A DNA stretch of 64,000 bases, from contig JACKOW010000006.1 in NCBI GenBank assembly GCA_024234055.1, positions 62,001 through 126,000 of the forward strand, read 5' to 3'. The notes under the pieces were generated by a model. That model ran no database searches. It worked only from the letters and a program-made list of their open reading frames with translations, and was not told where the DNA came from. Origin of the DNA: Rhodanobacteraceae bacterium (GTDB lineage Bacteria > Pseudomonadota > Gammaproteobacteria > Xanthomonadales > SZUA-5). This document shows positions 46,419-55,084 of this stretch, one piece after another (the stretch's first letter is position 1; every line of letters begins with the position of its first letter). The translations under genes were made by a program, and so were the position numbers.

Positions 46419-47366
46419 TCAAAGGTCCTCCGGCCGGGTTTGCAGCACGTTAAGGTGGTAGAGGTTCTGAAGGAAATAGCGGCTGTTCCCGGCCGTAATG
46501 TCGTGCACTGGTTTCATGCACTTCACCTCGAAGAAATCCACCGGAAAGATGTAGTCCTTCCAGTTCTCGATGCGGCCGATGCCGGTCAGCTCCTGAAACT
46601 CGTTGGAGATGGTGAGATTCTCGAAGTCCTGCAAGGGCAGGTCGATGGTCTTCAGGAACTGCAGGATGAAACCCTGGCGACGCAGCACGTGCAGGAAATC
46701 TCCCAGGTCCGGCACGTTGTAGTGATAGGCAGCGTTGATCTTGTGTATCTCGGCGTCGATCCTCGCCGCGTGCGCATCGATGGCCGGCACCTTGCGGAAC
46801 AGATCCTTGATGTACAGCGTGCCGCCCGGCTTCAGTATCGACCAGGCCGAACGGAGCGTCCGCTCGATATCGTCGGAATGGCCAAAAGACTCGAGGAAAT
46901 AAATCACGTCAAAGCTGTCCGCTGCGAATTCGCTGGCAAGATCCTGGTAGCTGGCGCGACGCACGGCGATGCGTTCGGACAGCCCGGCGGCCGCAATGCG
47001 CGTCTGGGCCTGCTCGACCTGCACTGCCGACACCGTGACCGCCTGCACCGTCACATTCGCATGGCGACAGAAATACAAGGCCGGACCACACACCCCACAT
47101 CCGGCGTCCAGCACATGCTGGCCAGCTGTGAAGCCGATACTCGCCATCTGGTAGTCGAGCAGCGCCGAGACGTCACGGGTCCGGAAAGCCTGGATGACGT
47201 CGCCATAGACCTGCAGAAACGCGTCGTTGTTGCGATCGTAAAACGCCCCAACCTGCTCCGGCGTGTCGGCCATGGCCAAAGACCGCGGTGAGCCGGCCGG
47301 CGACGGCGCCGAGGCAGCGTGTTCGGGGACAGATCTTGCCTTGGACAGAAATTTCAACCAGCGCAT
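46419..47366 (-). CDS. SAM-dependent class I methyltransferase
   Basis: 315-aa methyltransferase. Motif I is VLDAGCGVCGPALYFC, followed by VTVSAVQVEQAQTRIAAAGL; motif II is FDVIYFLESFGHSDD and motif III LKPGGTLYIKDLF. The N-terminal helix region FYDRNNDAFLQVYGD is typical of small-molecule or lipid C-methyltransferases (cyclopropane-synthase/prenyl-type neighbours). Its gene diverges from a polyprenyl synthase gene, so a prenyl or lipid substrate is possible, but a sugar is equally open. The Met at residue 32 (MADTPEQV) could be an alternative start. Confidence 0.8.
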   Translation of the reverse strand: MRWLKFLSKARSVPEHAASAPSPAGSPRSLAMADTPEQVGAFYDRNNDAFLQVYGDVIQAFRTRDVSALLDYQMASIGFTAGQHVLDAGCGVCGPALYFCRHANVTVQAVTVSAVQVEQAQTRIAAAGLSERIAVRRASYQDLASEFAADSFDVIYFLESFGHSDDIERTLRSAWSILKPGGTLYIKDLFRKVPAIDAHAARIDAEIHKINAAYHYNVPDLGDFLHVLRRQGFILQFLKTIDLPLQDFENLTISNEFQELTGIGRIENWKDYIFPVDFFEVKCMKPVHDITAGNSRYFLQNLYHLNVLQTRPEDL

Positions 47367-47803
47367 GACCCATCCCTTCTGTTGGTGACCACGGGTGCCG
47401 CAGGGCTACAAGCTGTTACCGCGGAGGCACGCCGCCGCCGGCGACAAACAGCGAACTCCCGATCCGATTTGCCGGTGCCGAACGAAACCGCTGCCGCAAT
47501 CGCCGCGACGGGGTCAGATGGTATCTTCCATCGTCGGCGGTCGCAGCCCCCTGCTGCCGACCACGCCAGAGCAATTGGTCGACCCCATGAAATGTTGCCT
47601 GCTGTCCTCTTCATTCGCAGGGCTGTCGGACCGGGCGGGCAATCCGCCCGGGTCGACCGTGTTGCCGGCAGGGCGGCAGAATCGACTGTCACTGGCGGAA
47701 TCTTCGTGTCGATTCAAGGCTGCACCTGGCCGGATTCGCTCGGGAGTCTACTTCACTACGTACCCCGCATCGGCGCCAGGCATGAACCAGAGAGGAACCG
47801 CGA
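47367..47803. other. Divergent promoter region of the glycan/PhyH locus
   Basis: 437 bases between the methyltransferase (-) and polyprenyl synthase (+) genes. No supported gene. A hairpin CCGGGCGG GCAAT CCGCCCGG lies at 47631-47651, perhaps in a leader. It should hold the main promoter for the twelve-gene run to the right. Confidence 0.5.
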
Positions 47804-48898
47804 TTGAAGAGTGACGCCATGCTTGCCGCGGTTACGGGAGTCGATCAGCTGCACCGCCACTTCGCACCGGAAATTGCCGAGATCGACCGCATGCTCCTGG
47901 CCTATCTGGACGGCCGCGGCCCACCGGGCACTCACTACGGCATGCTGAACTACCATTTCGGCTTCGCCGACGCGTCGCTGCAGGCCTTGCCCGAAGGTGG
48001 CTATTTGCCACGCGGCAAACGCCTGCGGCCGCTGATCTGCATGCTGCTCTGCCGCGTCTTCGGGTTACCCAGGAACGTCGCCGCTCCCTTGATGACGGCG
48101 GCCGAAGTCATGCATTCCGCCAGTCTTGCCCACGACGACGTCCAGGACCGCGACGCCGTGCGTTGGAACCGTCCCACCTTGCACGCTGCCTTCGGTCTGG
48201 AACAAGCCATCAACGTCGGTGACGCACTGATCGGGATGGTCTACCACGTGCTGCTGGGATTGGCTGCCGAGGGAGTATCGCCGGCGCATACACTCGAAGT
48301 GGTTGCCGCCTTCAACCGAGCTCATCTGCTGATGTGTGAAGGTCAGCATCTGGACTTGTCCACTCGCTACGATCTGGTGGCGGGCGCCGAGGCCTATTTC
48401 GACATGGTCGAGCGCAAGACCGGGGCGGCCTGCGTCTGCATCGGCGAGAGCATTGCGATTCTGGCAGCGACATCGGCGCAGGCGCGCTCAACCTTGATCG
48501 AGTTCGGACGGTCGCTCGGTGTTCTTTACCAGATCTGCGACGACGTGCGGGGGATCTGGAGTCCCCCGGACGCCTTGGGTCGCGATATTGGTCACGATCT
48601 GGTCCTGCAACGTCCAACCCTGCCACTGCTCCATGCGAGCCAGCATGGTTCGGCCGAACTGAAAGCGATGCTGTCGCGCGAAGCGGGGCGGGAATCCCCT
48701 CTCAGCACCGACGCGCTGGATTTCATTCGCGCCGAACTGGCAGCCTGCGGTGCGGGTCGTTACTGCCTTGACGCTGCCCTTCTACATCATGAAGCGGCCC
48801 ATGCGGCCTTGATCGGCATGGATCGGGAGTGCGCCGAGATGAATGTGCTGCGGGGTATGCTCGACGCCTGCATTGCTTCGGTCGAGTCTCTGGTCTGA
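47804..48898 (+). CDS. Polyprenyl (isoprenyl diphosphate) synthase
   Basis: 364-aa trans-isoprenyl diphosphate synthase condensing IPP onto allylic diphosphates. The first Asp-rich motif is HDDVQDRD (Asp111, 112, 115). The second is CDDVRGIW (Asp246-247), with Gly in place of the last Asp, a DDxxG(IW) form also known from actinobacterial-type enzymes. GYLPRGKRLRPL binds IPP. The start is taken as TTG 47804 behind AGAGGAA at about 7 bases; ATG 47819 is an alternative. As the first gene of the run it may supply a lipid carrier or a prenyl moiety of the product. It is not needed for housekeeping undecaprenyl synthesis, which uses the unrelated UppS. Confidence 0.88.
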   Translation: MKSDAMLAAVTGVDQLHRHFAPEIAEIDRMLLAYLDGRGPPGTHYGMLNYHFGFADASLQALPEGGYLPRGKRLRPLICMLLCRVFGLPRNVAAPLMTAAEVMHSASLAHDDVQDRDAVRWNRPTLHAAFGLEQAINVGDALIGMVYHVLLGLAAEGVSPAHTLEVVAAFNRAHLLMCEGQHLDLSTRYDLVAGAEAYFDMVERKTGAACVCIGESIAILAATSAQARSTLIEFGRSLGVLYQICDDVRGIWSPPDALGRDIGHDLVLQRPTLPLLHASQHGSAELKAMLSREAGRESPLSTDALDFIRAELAACGAGRYCLDAALLHHEAAHAALIGMDRECAEMNVLRGMLDACIASVESLV

Positions 48899-48993
48899 CC
48901 CATGTACCCATCGATATTCGCGCGGGTTCCTCGTCGACTCTGCCAGGCCGCGGCCGGCAGAGGATCGGCCTCGCGCCAGCTGGAGTTGGACCT

Positions 48994-49836
48994 TTGACCG
49001 AGAACTCGGGACTCAGTCCGCTACGACGACCTCGCCGATTCCTGGTCGAGATGTGGGCGGAAGCGACGAGAACCATCAGCCTGGCGCGCCTGCTCCTGAG
49101 CGTCCGACTGAACCAGCTCTACCGGCACTCGTCCCTGGGGCTGCTCTGGGCCGTTGTGCCCACGCTGGTCATCACAGTGGGCGTTACCTTGGGCATGCCC
49201 GATGCTCGCGATCAGGTCCTGCGGCCTACCGACGTCGTCCCCATGCAGGTACACGTGGCTTTTGGGGTTGTGTTGATGCAGACCTTCGTAGAGGCCTTCA
49301 ACGGTCAGCGCAGCATCTTCAGCGTGCACCTGTCATTGCTGCAGCGCATGCGTTTTCCGCTGGAAGCGGTGACGATGGCGCAGATCGCGGAAAGTACCTT
49401 CCATCTGATCGCCAAGATGCCGGTGCTCCTGTTCGTGCTGATGATTTTTGGAGTGCCATTGAAGCCCCAACTGCTGCTGGCGCTGCTGGCTTGCCTGCCG
49501 ATATTGCTGGCTGGCATTGCTCTGGGCGCATTGCTCGCGCCGGTCAGTGCGCTCGGCAAGGATCTGGACCGTGCCATGGTCTTTCTGCCGTGGCTGGTCT
49601 TTCTGCTTACCCCGGTTTTCTATCGGACGCCAGCGCTGGGTTCCTGGGCTGCGGTCCAGATGTTCAATCCGCTGACGGCAATGCTGGATGTCGTGCGCTA
49701 CCTTGCCTATGGCGGCGGCAGCCCGCATTGGTCCACCTTCTGGACCGCGCTGGCCGTCGTGGTCCTGGTTCTGCCTGTAGGCCTGGTCGTCTGCAAGCTG
49801 GCGCCGCCACATCTGGCAGAGAGGCTGGCACCATGA
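48994..49836 (+). CDS. ABC-2 type (poly)saccharide exporter permease, Wzm-like
   Basis: 280-aa inner-membrane permease with six hydrophobic segments. LLSVRLNQLYRHSSLGLLWAVVPTLVITVG is the usual amphipathic interface helix and first membrane span of Wzm/KpsM-type permeases, and FNPLTAMLDVVRYLAYGG is near the end, as in the family. It pairs with the ATPase encoded 16 bases downstream. The start chosen is TTG 48994 with GGAG 8 bases upstream; ATG 49051 is possible but would cut the N-terminal cytoplasmic helix. It probably exports a lipid-linked glycan or glycoside made by the surrounding genes. Confidence 0.85.
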   Translation: MTENSGLSPLRRPRRFLVEMWAEATRTISLARLLLSVRLNQLYRHSSLGLLWAVVPTLVITVGVTLGMPDARDQVLRPTDVVPMQVHVAFGVVLMQTFVEAFNGQRSIFSVHLSLLQRMRFPLEAVTMAQIAESTFHLIAKMPVLLFVLMIFGVPLKPQLLLALLACLPILLAGIALGALLAPVSALGKDLDRAMVFLPWLVFLLTPVFYRTPALGSWAAVQMFNPLTAMLDVVRYLAYGGGSPHWSTFWTALAVVVLVLPVGLVVCKLAPPHLAERLAP

Positions 49837-49852
49837 TGCTGGCCATCAGCAG

Positions 49853-51295
49853 ATGAAAGCCCTCGGTGAAACACTGATCCAGATCGAATCGGTCTCGAAG
49901 CGCTTCTGCCGACGCGCTGATCGGATGGCGCGCTATGGACTCCAGGACCTCCTGGGCGACCTGCTCCTCAGGCAGCCGCGAGACACGCTGCGCGACGGCG
50001 AGTTCTGGGCCTTGCGCGACATCAACCTCACCGTCCGGCGCGGCGATGTCATCGGTCTGGTTGGCCACAACGGTGCCGGCAAGAGCAGTTTGCTCAGGCT
50101 GCTGTCCGGCATCTACAAGCCGACATTGGGTTCGATCACGGTTCACACCGACAGGATCGCGATACTCGATCACAGTGCAGGCCTGAATCCGGCACAGACC
50201 GGTCGCGAATGCATTCATACCAAGCTGGCTTTGTTGGGTTTGCAGCCTGGTCAGATTTCCGAGCGCGTGGACAGCATCATTGCGCTGGCCGAACTCGACG
50301 ATTTCATCGATACGTCGGTCAGTACCTTCAGCACGGGCATGCGCGTGCGGCTGGCTTTCGCCATCTACGCCAGTGTCGAGATTGACATCTTCATCGTTGA
50401 CGACAGCCTCGGTGTCGCCGATGTGCGCTTTGCCCAGCGCATGCAGCGTTATTGGCAGGATTACGTTGCCGCCGGAGGCACGCTGTTGCTGGCTTCACAC
50501 GAGATGTACCTGATGCGTACTTTGTGTCGTCAGGCCTTGTGGTTGGACCATGGGCGCATTCTCGCCTCGGGCGATACCGATTCGGTGGTGGCTGAGTACC
50601 TGCTCAAGGCCCTGCCGTCGGCAGGCTCCGAGGCCACGCCACCAGACAACGGCCGGCCCGATCAGCCGATTCCGGACGGGGCGGTCCCGAAGGCCTGGGC
50701 GGCCCAACATTCGGATCCTCATGCAGGCATCGAAAATGCCGAGCGCTATCTCCGGTTTTCGCATCCCGCCACGTTTCCCGTGAGGATCACGGCGATCGAA
50801 ACCAATGCGCACCCCGACATCGGTGCGCGATCCGCTCAAGTGTTGGGGCAGTTGTGCGTGGGTATCCAGTGTGTCTCCGAGGTCGACGTTGACGAGGTGA
50901 CATTTGGCCTGGAAATCGTCGACGCCCAGGGGCGGGTGGCCATTCATGTCATGGGACCCGATGCGGCACCTCATTTCAGTCTGATGAAAGGCGCGAACAC
51001 GATCCGCGCGACTCTGTTGAATCTGCCGCTGATGCCGGGCAACTACACGATACGAGCGGGGCTGACTGATTTTCGCGACAATTCGATCCTGGGCATGTAT
51101 GGCTGGGAGGAAGGCGCAGAACCGCTGCACGTGAAGGCAAGTTTCAGCAACGATCTCCTCGGTGCCATCGCCCGGGGAGCCCTGATGACCGCGCCCGTGG
51201 TCTGGCAGATCGGCAACAGCGGCGAGCTTGCGGGCATCTGCATGGCCTGCAATGCTGCGCCGATCACGACTCAGGATTCACCGCCAGCAGGCTGA
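49853..51295 (+). CDS. ABC transporter ATPase with glycan-binding-type C-terminal domain, Wzt-like
   Basis: 480-aa exporter ATPase. Nucleotide-binding domain (1-250): Walker A GHNGAGKSS (71-79), signature STFSTGMRVRLAF (158-170), Walker B IFIVDDSLGVAD and H-loop ASHEM (His216). Unusually, the catalytic Glu after Walker B is Asp (Asp184, VDDS instead of the usual IDE). After a linker (250-300), residues 300-440 form a beta-rich domain like Wzt C-terminal domains that recognise the terminal modification of the exported polymer. It is 16 bases downstream of the permease gene and 48 bases upstream of the first PhyH gene. Confidence 0.9.
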   Translation: MKALGETLIQIESVSKRFCRRADRMARYGLQDLLGDLLLRQPRDTLRDGEFWALRDINLTVRRGDVIGLVGHNGAGKSSLLRLLSGIYKPTLGSITVHTDRIAILDHSAGLNPAQTGRECIHTKLALLGLQPGQISERVDSIIALAELDDFIDTSVSTFSTGMRVRLAFAIYASVEIDIFIVDDSLGVADVRFAQRMQRYWQDYVAAGGTLLLASHEMYLMRTLCRQALWLDHGRILASGDTDSVVAEYLLKALPSAGSEATPPDNGRPDQPIPDGAVPKAWAAQHSDPHAGIENAERYLRFSHPATFPVRITAIETNAHPDIGARSAQVLGQLCVGIQCVSEVDVDEVTFGLEIVDAQGRVAIHVMGPDAAPHFSLMKGANTIRATLLNLPLMPGNYTIRAGLTDFRDNSILGMYGWEEGAEPLHVKASFSNDLLGAIARGALMTAPVVWQIGNSGELAGICMACNAAPITTQDSPPAG

Positions 51296-51343
51296 TTCCA
51301 TCCGCCTTGGCGCGTTACTCGAATACCGGACCTGTCCATCGCC

Positions 51344-53263
51344 ATGAGAGCCCTGTTCAAATCCCCCCAGCTGCAAGCGGACTTCGATCGCGACGGCTAT
51401 GTCATCGTGCCCTTCCTGGACACGGACCAGGTGGCCGAGCTGAGCGCGCATTACGCCTCGCTCGACCATGACCACAAGATCGAGCAGGGCTTCCACGTCA
51501 GCCTCGACAACCGCGATGCAGCATTCAAGCGGGCGGTGATGGACAAGCTGCTGAGCGTGACTGCGGCACCGGTCGACACGCTTTTCGATCGTGCCCGCAG
51601 CTTTGTGGCGAGCTACGTGGTCAAGGAGCCGGGCCCGCGCGGTATCGTGCCACCGCATCAGGATTGGACCTTCGTCGACGAAAGCCAGTTTGTGTCCTGC
51701 ACGGTCTGGATTCCGCTTGCGCCGACCACGGTGGATAACGGTGCCCTGGGTGTGATCAAGGGCAGTCACCGGCTGTTCGATCAGAACCGCGCTTCGCCCT
51801 CACCGCAGTGCCCGACGCCCATCGGCGACTTGATGTTCCAGGTATTTCCTTTTCTCGACGTCAAGGAAATGCAGCCTGGTCAGGCCCTGATCTTCAATAA
51901 CCGTACGCTGCACGGATCGCCACCGAACCTGAGCGACGTCGCGCGCATCGCGGTCGGCATCGGCATCACCCACGCAGAGGCCGAGTTGCGGCATTACTAC
52001 CTGTTGCCCGATGCCGATCCGCAGGAGCTTGAGTGCTATCAGGTCGAGCCCGAGTTCTTTCATCAGTACAGCAACGGCGCGCTCTCGCAGCTGTACCAGG
52101 AGGGCCGGCGCCCGCAGGGACAGCAGTGCATCGGTCGTACGCCCTTTGTGCGCAAGCCAGCGGATGGCGCTGCACTCTCGGAGTTGTTTCTGCGCGATGG
52201 CAATCGCTTCGATGGCGCCCTCGCCGAGCGCATGGCCAGGCTGTTTGCTCCTGCCCGCCGCGAGCAGCCGGTTGAAGCCGTCTCGACTGCGAAGTACGTT
52301 TTCGACGCGGAGTTTCCGCCGATGAAGCGGGTCTTTCGCGATCTGGCGCATCAACAGGCGCTGGAGCGCGATGGCTACGTCATCGTGGATTTCCTCGACT
52401 CCACCCAGGTCGCCACGCTCGAGCAGCACTACCGCGAGACCCATCCAGAACCCGTCAGGGGCTTTTACGCCAGCACCTTTGCTCCCGACAAGACCTATCG
52501 CGAAGCCGTCGATCGACGGCTTCGCGAGATCGCCAAGGCGCGTATCGAAGCGCTCACCCAGGACATCAAGATCATCTTCGGCAGCTACATCGTCAAGGGC
52601 AGCGACGAGGGCAGCCAGATGAACATCCACCAGGACATGACCCTGGTCGACGAGAACCAGTTCAACGGCATCAATATCTGGTGTCCGCTGACGGATCTGG
52701 ATGAACACAACGGAGCGATCCATGTTCTGCCCGGTAGTCATCGATTGCTGCGCACGCTGCGAGGATCCACCCTTCCTGCCATCTACGATGGCGTGCGTGA
52801 GGAGCTGATGCAGATTCTCGAGCCGGTGCATCTGCGCGCCGGCCAGGCCATCATCTTCGATCAGAGCATCATCCATTTCTCGCCGCCCAATCGCTCGGGC
52901 AGGGATCGGGTTGTCATCAACATTTTTTTCGCGCACCAGGACGCGCGCATGATGATCTGCTACCACGACCGGTCTCAGCCGGAGCGGACCGTTGAGGTCT
53001 TCGAAGTGGACGATTCCCTGCTTCATGTCTATGAGCACTTTGGCAGCGACATCAACGCACGTCCCAATGTTGGCCGAAGCCTGGGAACAGTCGAGTACGC
53101 CTTTCCGACCTTGACACCGGAGTGCCTGCGCGAGCGCTATCCTGAGCGAGGGGCGGCAGCTGCACACTCGGCACATGCCGGCGATTCCGCCCGAACCCCC
53201 GCTTCGGCCGAGCCGGTGGTGTCAGGTTGGCGCAAGTGGTTGCGGCAGCTCTTGGCTACCTGA
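51344..53263 (+). CDS. Tandem two-domain phytanoyl-CoA dioxygenase (PhyH)-like protein
   Basis: 639-aa fusion of two PhyH-type Fe(II)/2-oxoglutarate dioxygenase domains. Domain 1 (1-245): DRDGYVIVPFLD, iron ligands His105 and Asp107 in PPHQDW, NGALGVIKGSHRLF, and distal His190 in TLHGSPPNLS. Domain 2 (335-590): ERDGYVIVDFLD, His429 and Asp431 in IHQDM, NGAIHVLPGSHRLL, and His511 in IIHFSPPN. Both have a complete facial triad, so both should be active. The C-terminus adds a short basic tail (VSGWRKWLRQLL). Single-domain paralogues follow. The substrate is probably the glycan/lipid product or a precursor; known PhyH enzymes hydroxylate or halogenate small molecules. Confidence 0.88.
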   Translation: MRALFKSPQLQADFDRDGYVIVPFLDTDQVAELSAHYASLDHDHKIEQGFHVSLDNRDAAFKRAVMDKLLSVTAAPVDTLFDRARSFVASYVVKEPGPRGIVPPHQDWTFVDESQFVSCTVWIPLAPTTVDNGALGVIKGSHRLFDQNRASPSPQCPTPIGDLMFQVFPFLDVKEMQPGQALIFNNRTLHGSPPNLSDVARIAVGIGITHAEAELRHYYLLPDADPQELECYQVEPEFFHQYSNGALSQLYQEGRRPQGQQCIGRTPFVRKPADGAALSELFLRDGNRFDGALAERMARLFAPARREQPVEAVSTAKYVFDAEFPPMKRVFRDLAHQQALERDGYVIVDFLDSTQVATLEQHYRETHPEPVRGFYASTFAPDKTYREAVDRRLREIAKARIEALTQDIKIIFGSYIVKGSDEGSQMNIHQDMTLVDENQFNGINIWCPLTDLDEHNGAIHVLPGSHRLLRTLRGSTLPAIYDGVREELMQILEPVHLRAGQAIIFDQSIIHFSPPNRSGRDRVVINIFFAHQDARMMICYHDRSQPERTVEVFEVDDSLLHVYEHFGSDINARPNVGRSLGTVEYAFPTLTPECLRERYPERGAAAAHSAHAGDSARTPASAEPVVSGWRKWLRQLLAT

Positions 53264-53277
53264 GGAGTGGCGGCACG

Positions 53278-54177
53278 ATGACACCCGCGATGACCGAGAT
53301 GGCGCCTCTACTGCAAGACGCGGCGCTCTGGAGTGGCTTCAGGGACGATGGTTGCGTCCAGATTCCCCTGCTGCCCCCCTCAGCCGTAGCCGCGTTGCTG
53401 GAGGCCTTCCGGCACTTTCACCCGCAGCTTCCCGCCAGCGGCTTCGTGTCCAGCACCTATTCTCCCGACCTTGGCTACAAGCGCGCGGTCAGTGAGTGCA
53501 TCACCCAGATCATCCGCCCTCACCTCGATCCGATCTTTCAGCGGAATCGGATACTGGGCGCTGCCTTTCTCTACAAGATGCCGGGTCCGCATTCTCAGCT
53601 ACCCTTGCATCAGGACTGGACGGTGGTCGACGAGGACCGTTTCATTGCCGCCAATGTCTGGATCCCGCTGGTGGATGCCAACGCCGAAAACGGCACGCTC
53701 CATGTGCTGCCAGGTAGCCATCGCGTCATGCGCAGCATACGGGCGCCAACCCTGCCTTTCTGCTACTCCGGCCATGAATATCTGATGCAACAGCACATGC
53801 GCCCGCTGCCGACCAGAGCCGGTGAGGCCGTAGTGGTCAATCAGGCAACTGCGCATTACTCGCCGGCGAACATGAGCGAATCCATACGGCCTGCCATTAC
53901 GGTCGGGGTGGTGTCGTCCGAGGCTCGGCTGCGATTCTATTATCGCGATCGCCAACGCAATGACGGACGCCTGGAGATGTTCGAGCAGGAGGATGATTTC
54001 TTCCTGCGCTTTGACGATTTCCACCGCGACATCTTTGCCCGGCCGAGCTTCGGTCGTGCCGTTGCCGAGCTGGACTACGTGGATCCCAGCCTGTCCGCGA
54101 CCGAGGTCAAGGCGCGGATAGACGAATGTCGGCGCTTGTGCCCGACGCCGCTGCGAGGTGAACACCTCTGCGCCTGA
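53278..54177 (+). CDS. PhyH-like Fe(II)/2-oxoglutarate dioxygenase
   Basis: 299-aa single PhyH domain with a complete facial triad: His111 and Asp113 in LHQDW and distal His193 in ATAHYSPAN. FRDDGCVQIPLLPPSAV is the family N-terminus, NGTLHVLPGSHRVM the core turn. ATG 53278 is 14 bases after the previous stop, with GAGGAG 10 bases upstream; ATG 53290 is an alternative. The gene ends in TGA at 54175-54177, overlapping the next gene. It is most like the second domain of the preceding protein in its core. Confidence 0.87.
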   Translation: MTPAMTEMAPLLQDAALWSGFRDDGCVQIPLLPPSAVAALLEAFRHFHPQLPASGFVSSTYSPDLGYKRAVSECITQIIRPHLDPIFQRNRILGAAFLYKMPGPHSQLPLHQDWTVVDEDRFIAANVWIPLVDANAENGTLHVLPGSHRVMRSIRAPTLPFCYSGHEYLMQQHMRPLPTRAGEAVVVNQATAHYSPANMSESIRPAITVGVVSSEARLRFYYRDRQRNDGRLEMFEQEDDFFLRFDDFHRDIFARPSFGRAVAELDYVDPSLSATEVKARIDECRRLCPTPLRGEHLCA

Positions 54178-55019
54178 ACAGTGCCCACCATCGACCACTG
54201 CTCGCGGACGTCGGCGCCGAGCGCGCGCTGACGCTGGATGGCTACGTGGTGCTCCCGCTGTGGACAGCCAGCGATGCCCGCCAGCTGCTCGATGAGCTCA
54301 GGCAGCGGGTACCTGCATTCCCCGATGGCTTTTACGCTTCGGTTCACGTGGCCGACGCCAGTCTTCGGGCAGCGGTCAATGCGCGTCTGATGGCCGTTTT
54401 CCAGCCGCGACTCGCGACGGTTTGCCGTAGCGCACGACTGTTGGGCGGCGCCTTCATCAACAAGGCGCCCGGTCCGCGTGGCGTGCTGCCGCCCCATCAG
54501 GACTGGAATATCGTCGAGGAAGGGCCGTACCGATCCTTCAATGTCTGGGCGCCACTGATCGACACCGACGCCGACAATGGCGCCATCCAGCTGATTCCCG
54601 GCAGCCACCGTTGGCAGGCGACCGTGCGCGGCCCCAACATCCCGTGTGGCTATCGCCTGGTGCATGAGCCATTGCGCAAGGCCATGAAGCTGCTGCCCAT
54701 ACGGGCCGGCGAGGTGCTGATCTACGACCATCGTGTCCTGCATTGTTCCGATGCCAACGACACCACGCACCACCGCCCGGCGGTGGTGATGGGGCTGGTA
54801 CCGGAAGAAGCCGATCTGAAGCATTATTTCGGCGTGGCTGGACGCGTCCATCGATACCGCTCCAGCGTCGATTTCCTGCTGGGTGGTCAGACCCATCTGC
54901 GCCCGGACAGTCTGATGCTGGAAGATCAGTTCGACTATGACCCTGCACCGGTCGACCCTCTGCAATTGGCGCAGTTTCTGGCGAGCTCGGCGCTGGCAGA
55001 CATCTCGAATTCAGCCTGA
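54168..55019 (+). CDS. PhyH-like Fe(II)/2-oxoglutarate dioxygenase, probable CTG start
   Basis: 283-aa PhyH domain with facial triad His110/Asp112 (PPHQDW) and His192 (VLHCSDAND). There is no ATG, GTG or TTG between the in-frame stop at 54159 and GTG 54246, yet the frame encodes a good family N-terminus (ERALTLDGYVVLPLW) before 54246. CTG 54168 has GAGGTG 7 bases upstream and overlaps the preceding stop, so a rare CTG start with translational coupling is the best reading. A GTG 54246 start would remove the first strand and helix. It continues the same operon. Confidence 0.8.
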   Translation: MRLNSAHHRPLLADVGAERALTLDGYVVLPLWTASDARQLLDELRQRVPAFPDGFYASVHVADASLRAAVNARLMAVFQPRLATVCRSARLLGGAFINKAPGPRGVLPPHQDWNIVEEGPYRSFNVWAPLIDTDADNGAIQLIPGSHRWQATVRGPNIPCGYRLVHEPLRKAMKLLPIRAGEVLIYDHRVLHCSDANDTTHHRPAVVMGLVPEEADLKHYFGVAGRVHRYRSSVDFLLGGQTHLRPDSLMLEDQFDYDPAPVDPLQLAQFLASSALADISNSA

Positions 55020-55084
55020 TCGAAAGCGCAGCCCCCTCATCGCGCGGTCAGCAACCGGCCCTGTTTTCTGATGGACAATGCACC

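Noticed and set aside
47395..47814. 139-codon plus-strand frame in the divergent region before the polyprenyl synthase gene
   Set aside because: It has no recognisable domain or RBS, biased Arg/Ser composition, and overlaps the start of the real gene in another frame.
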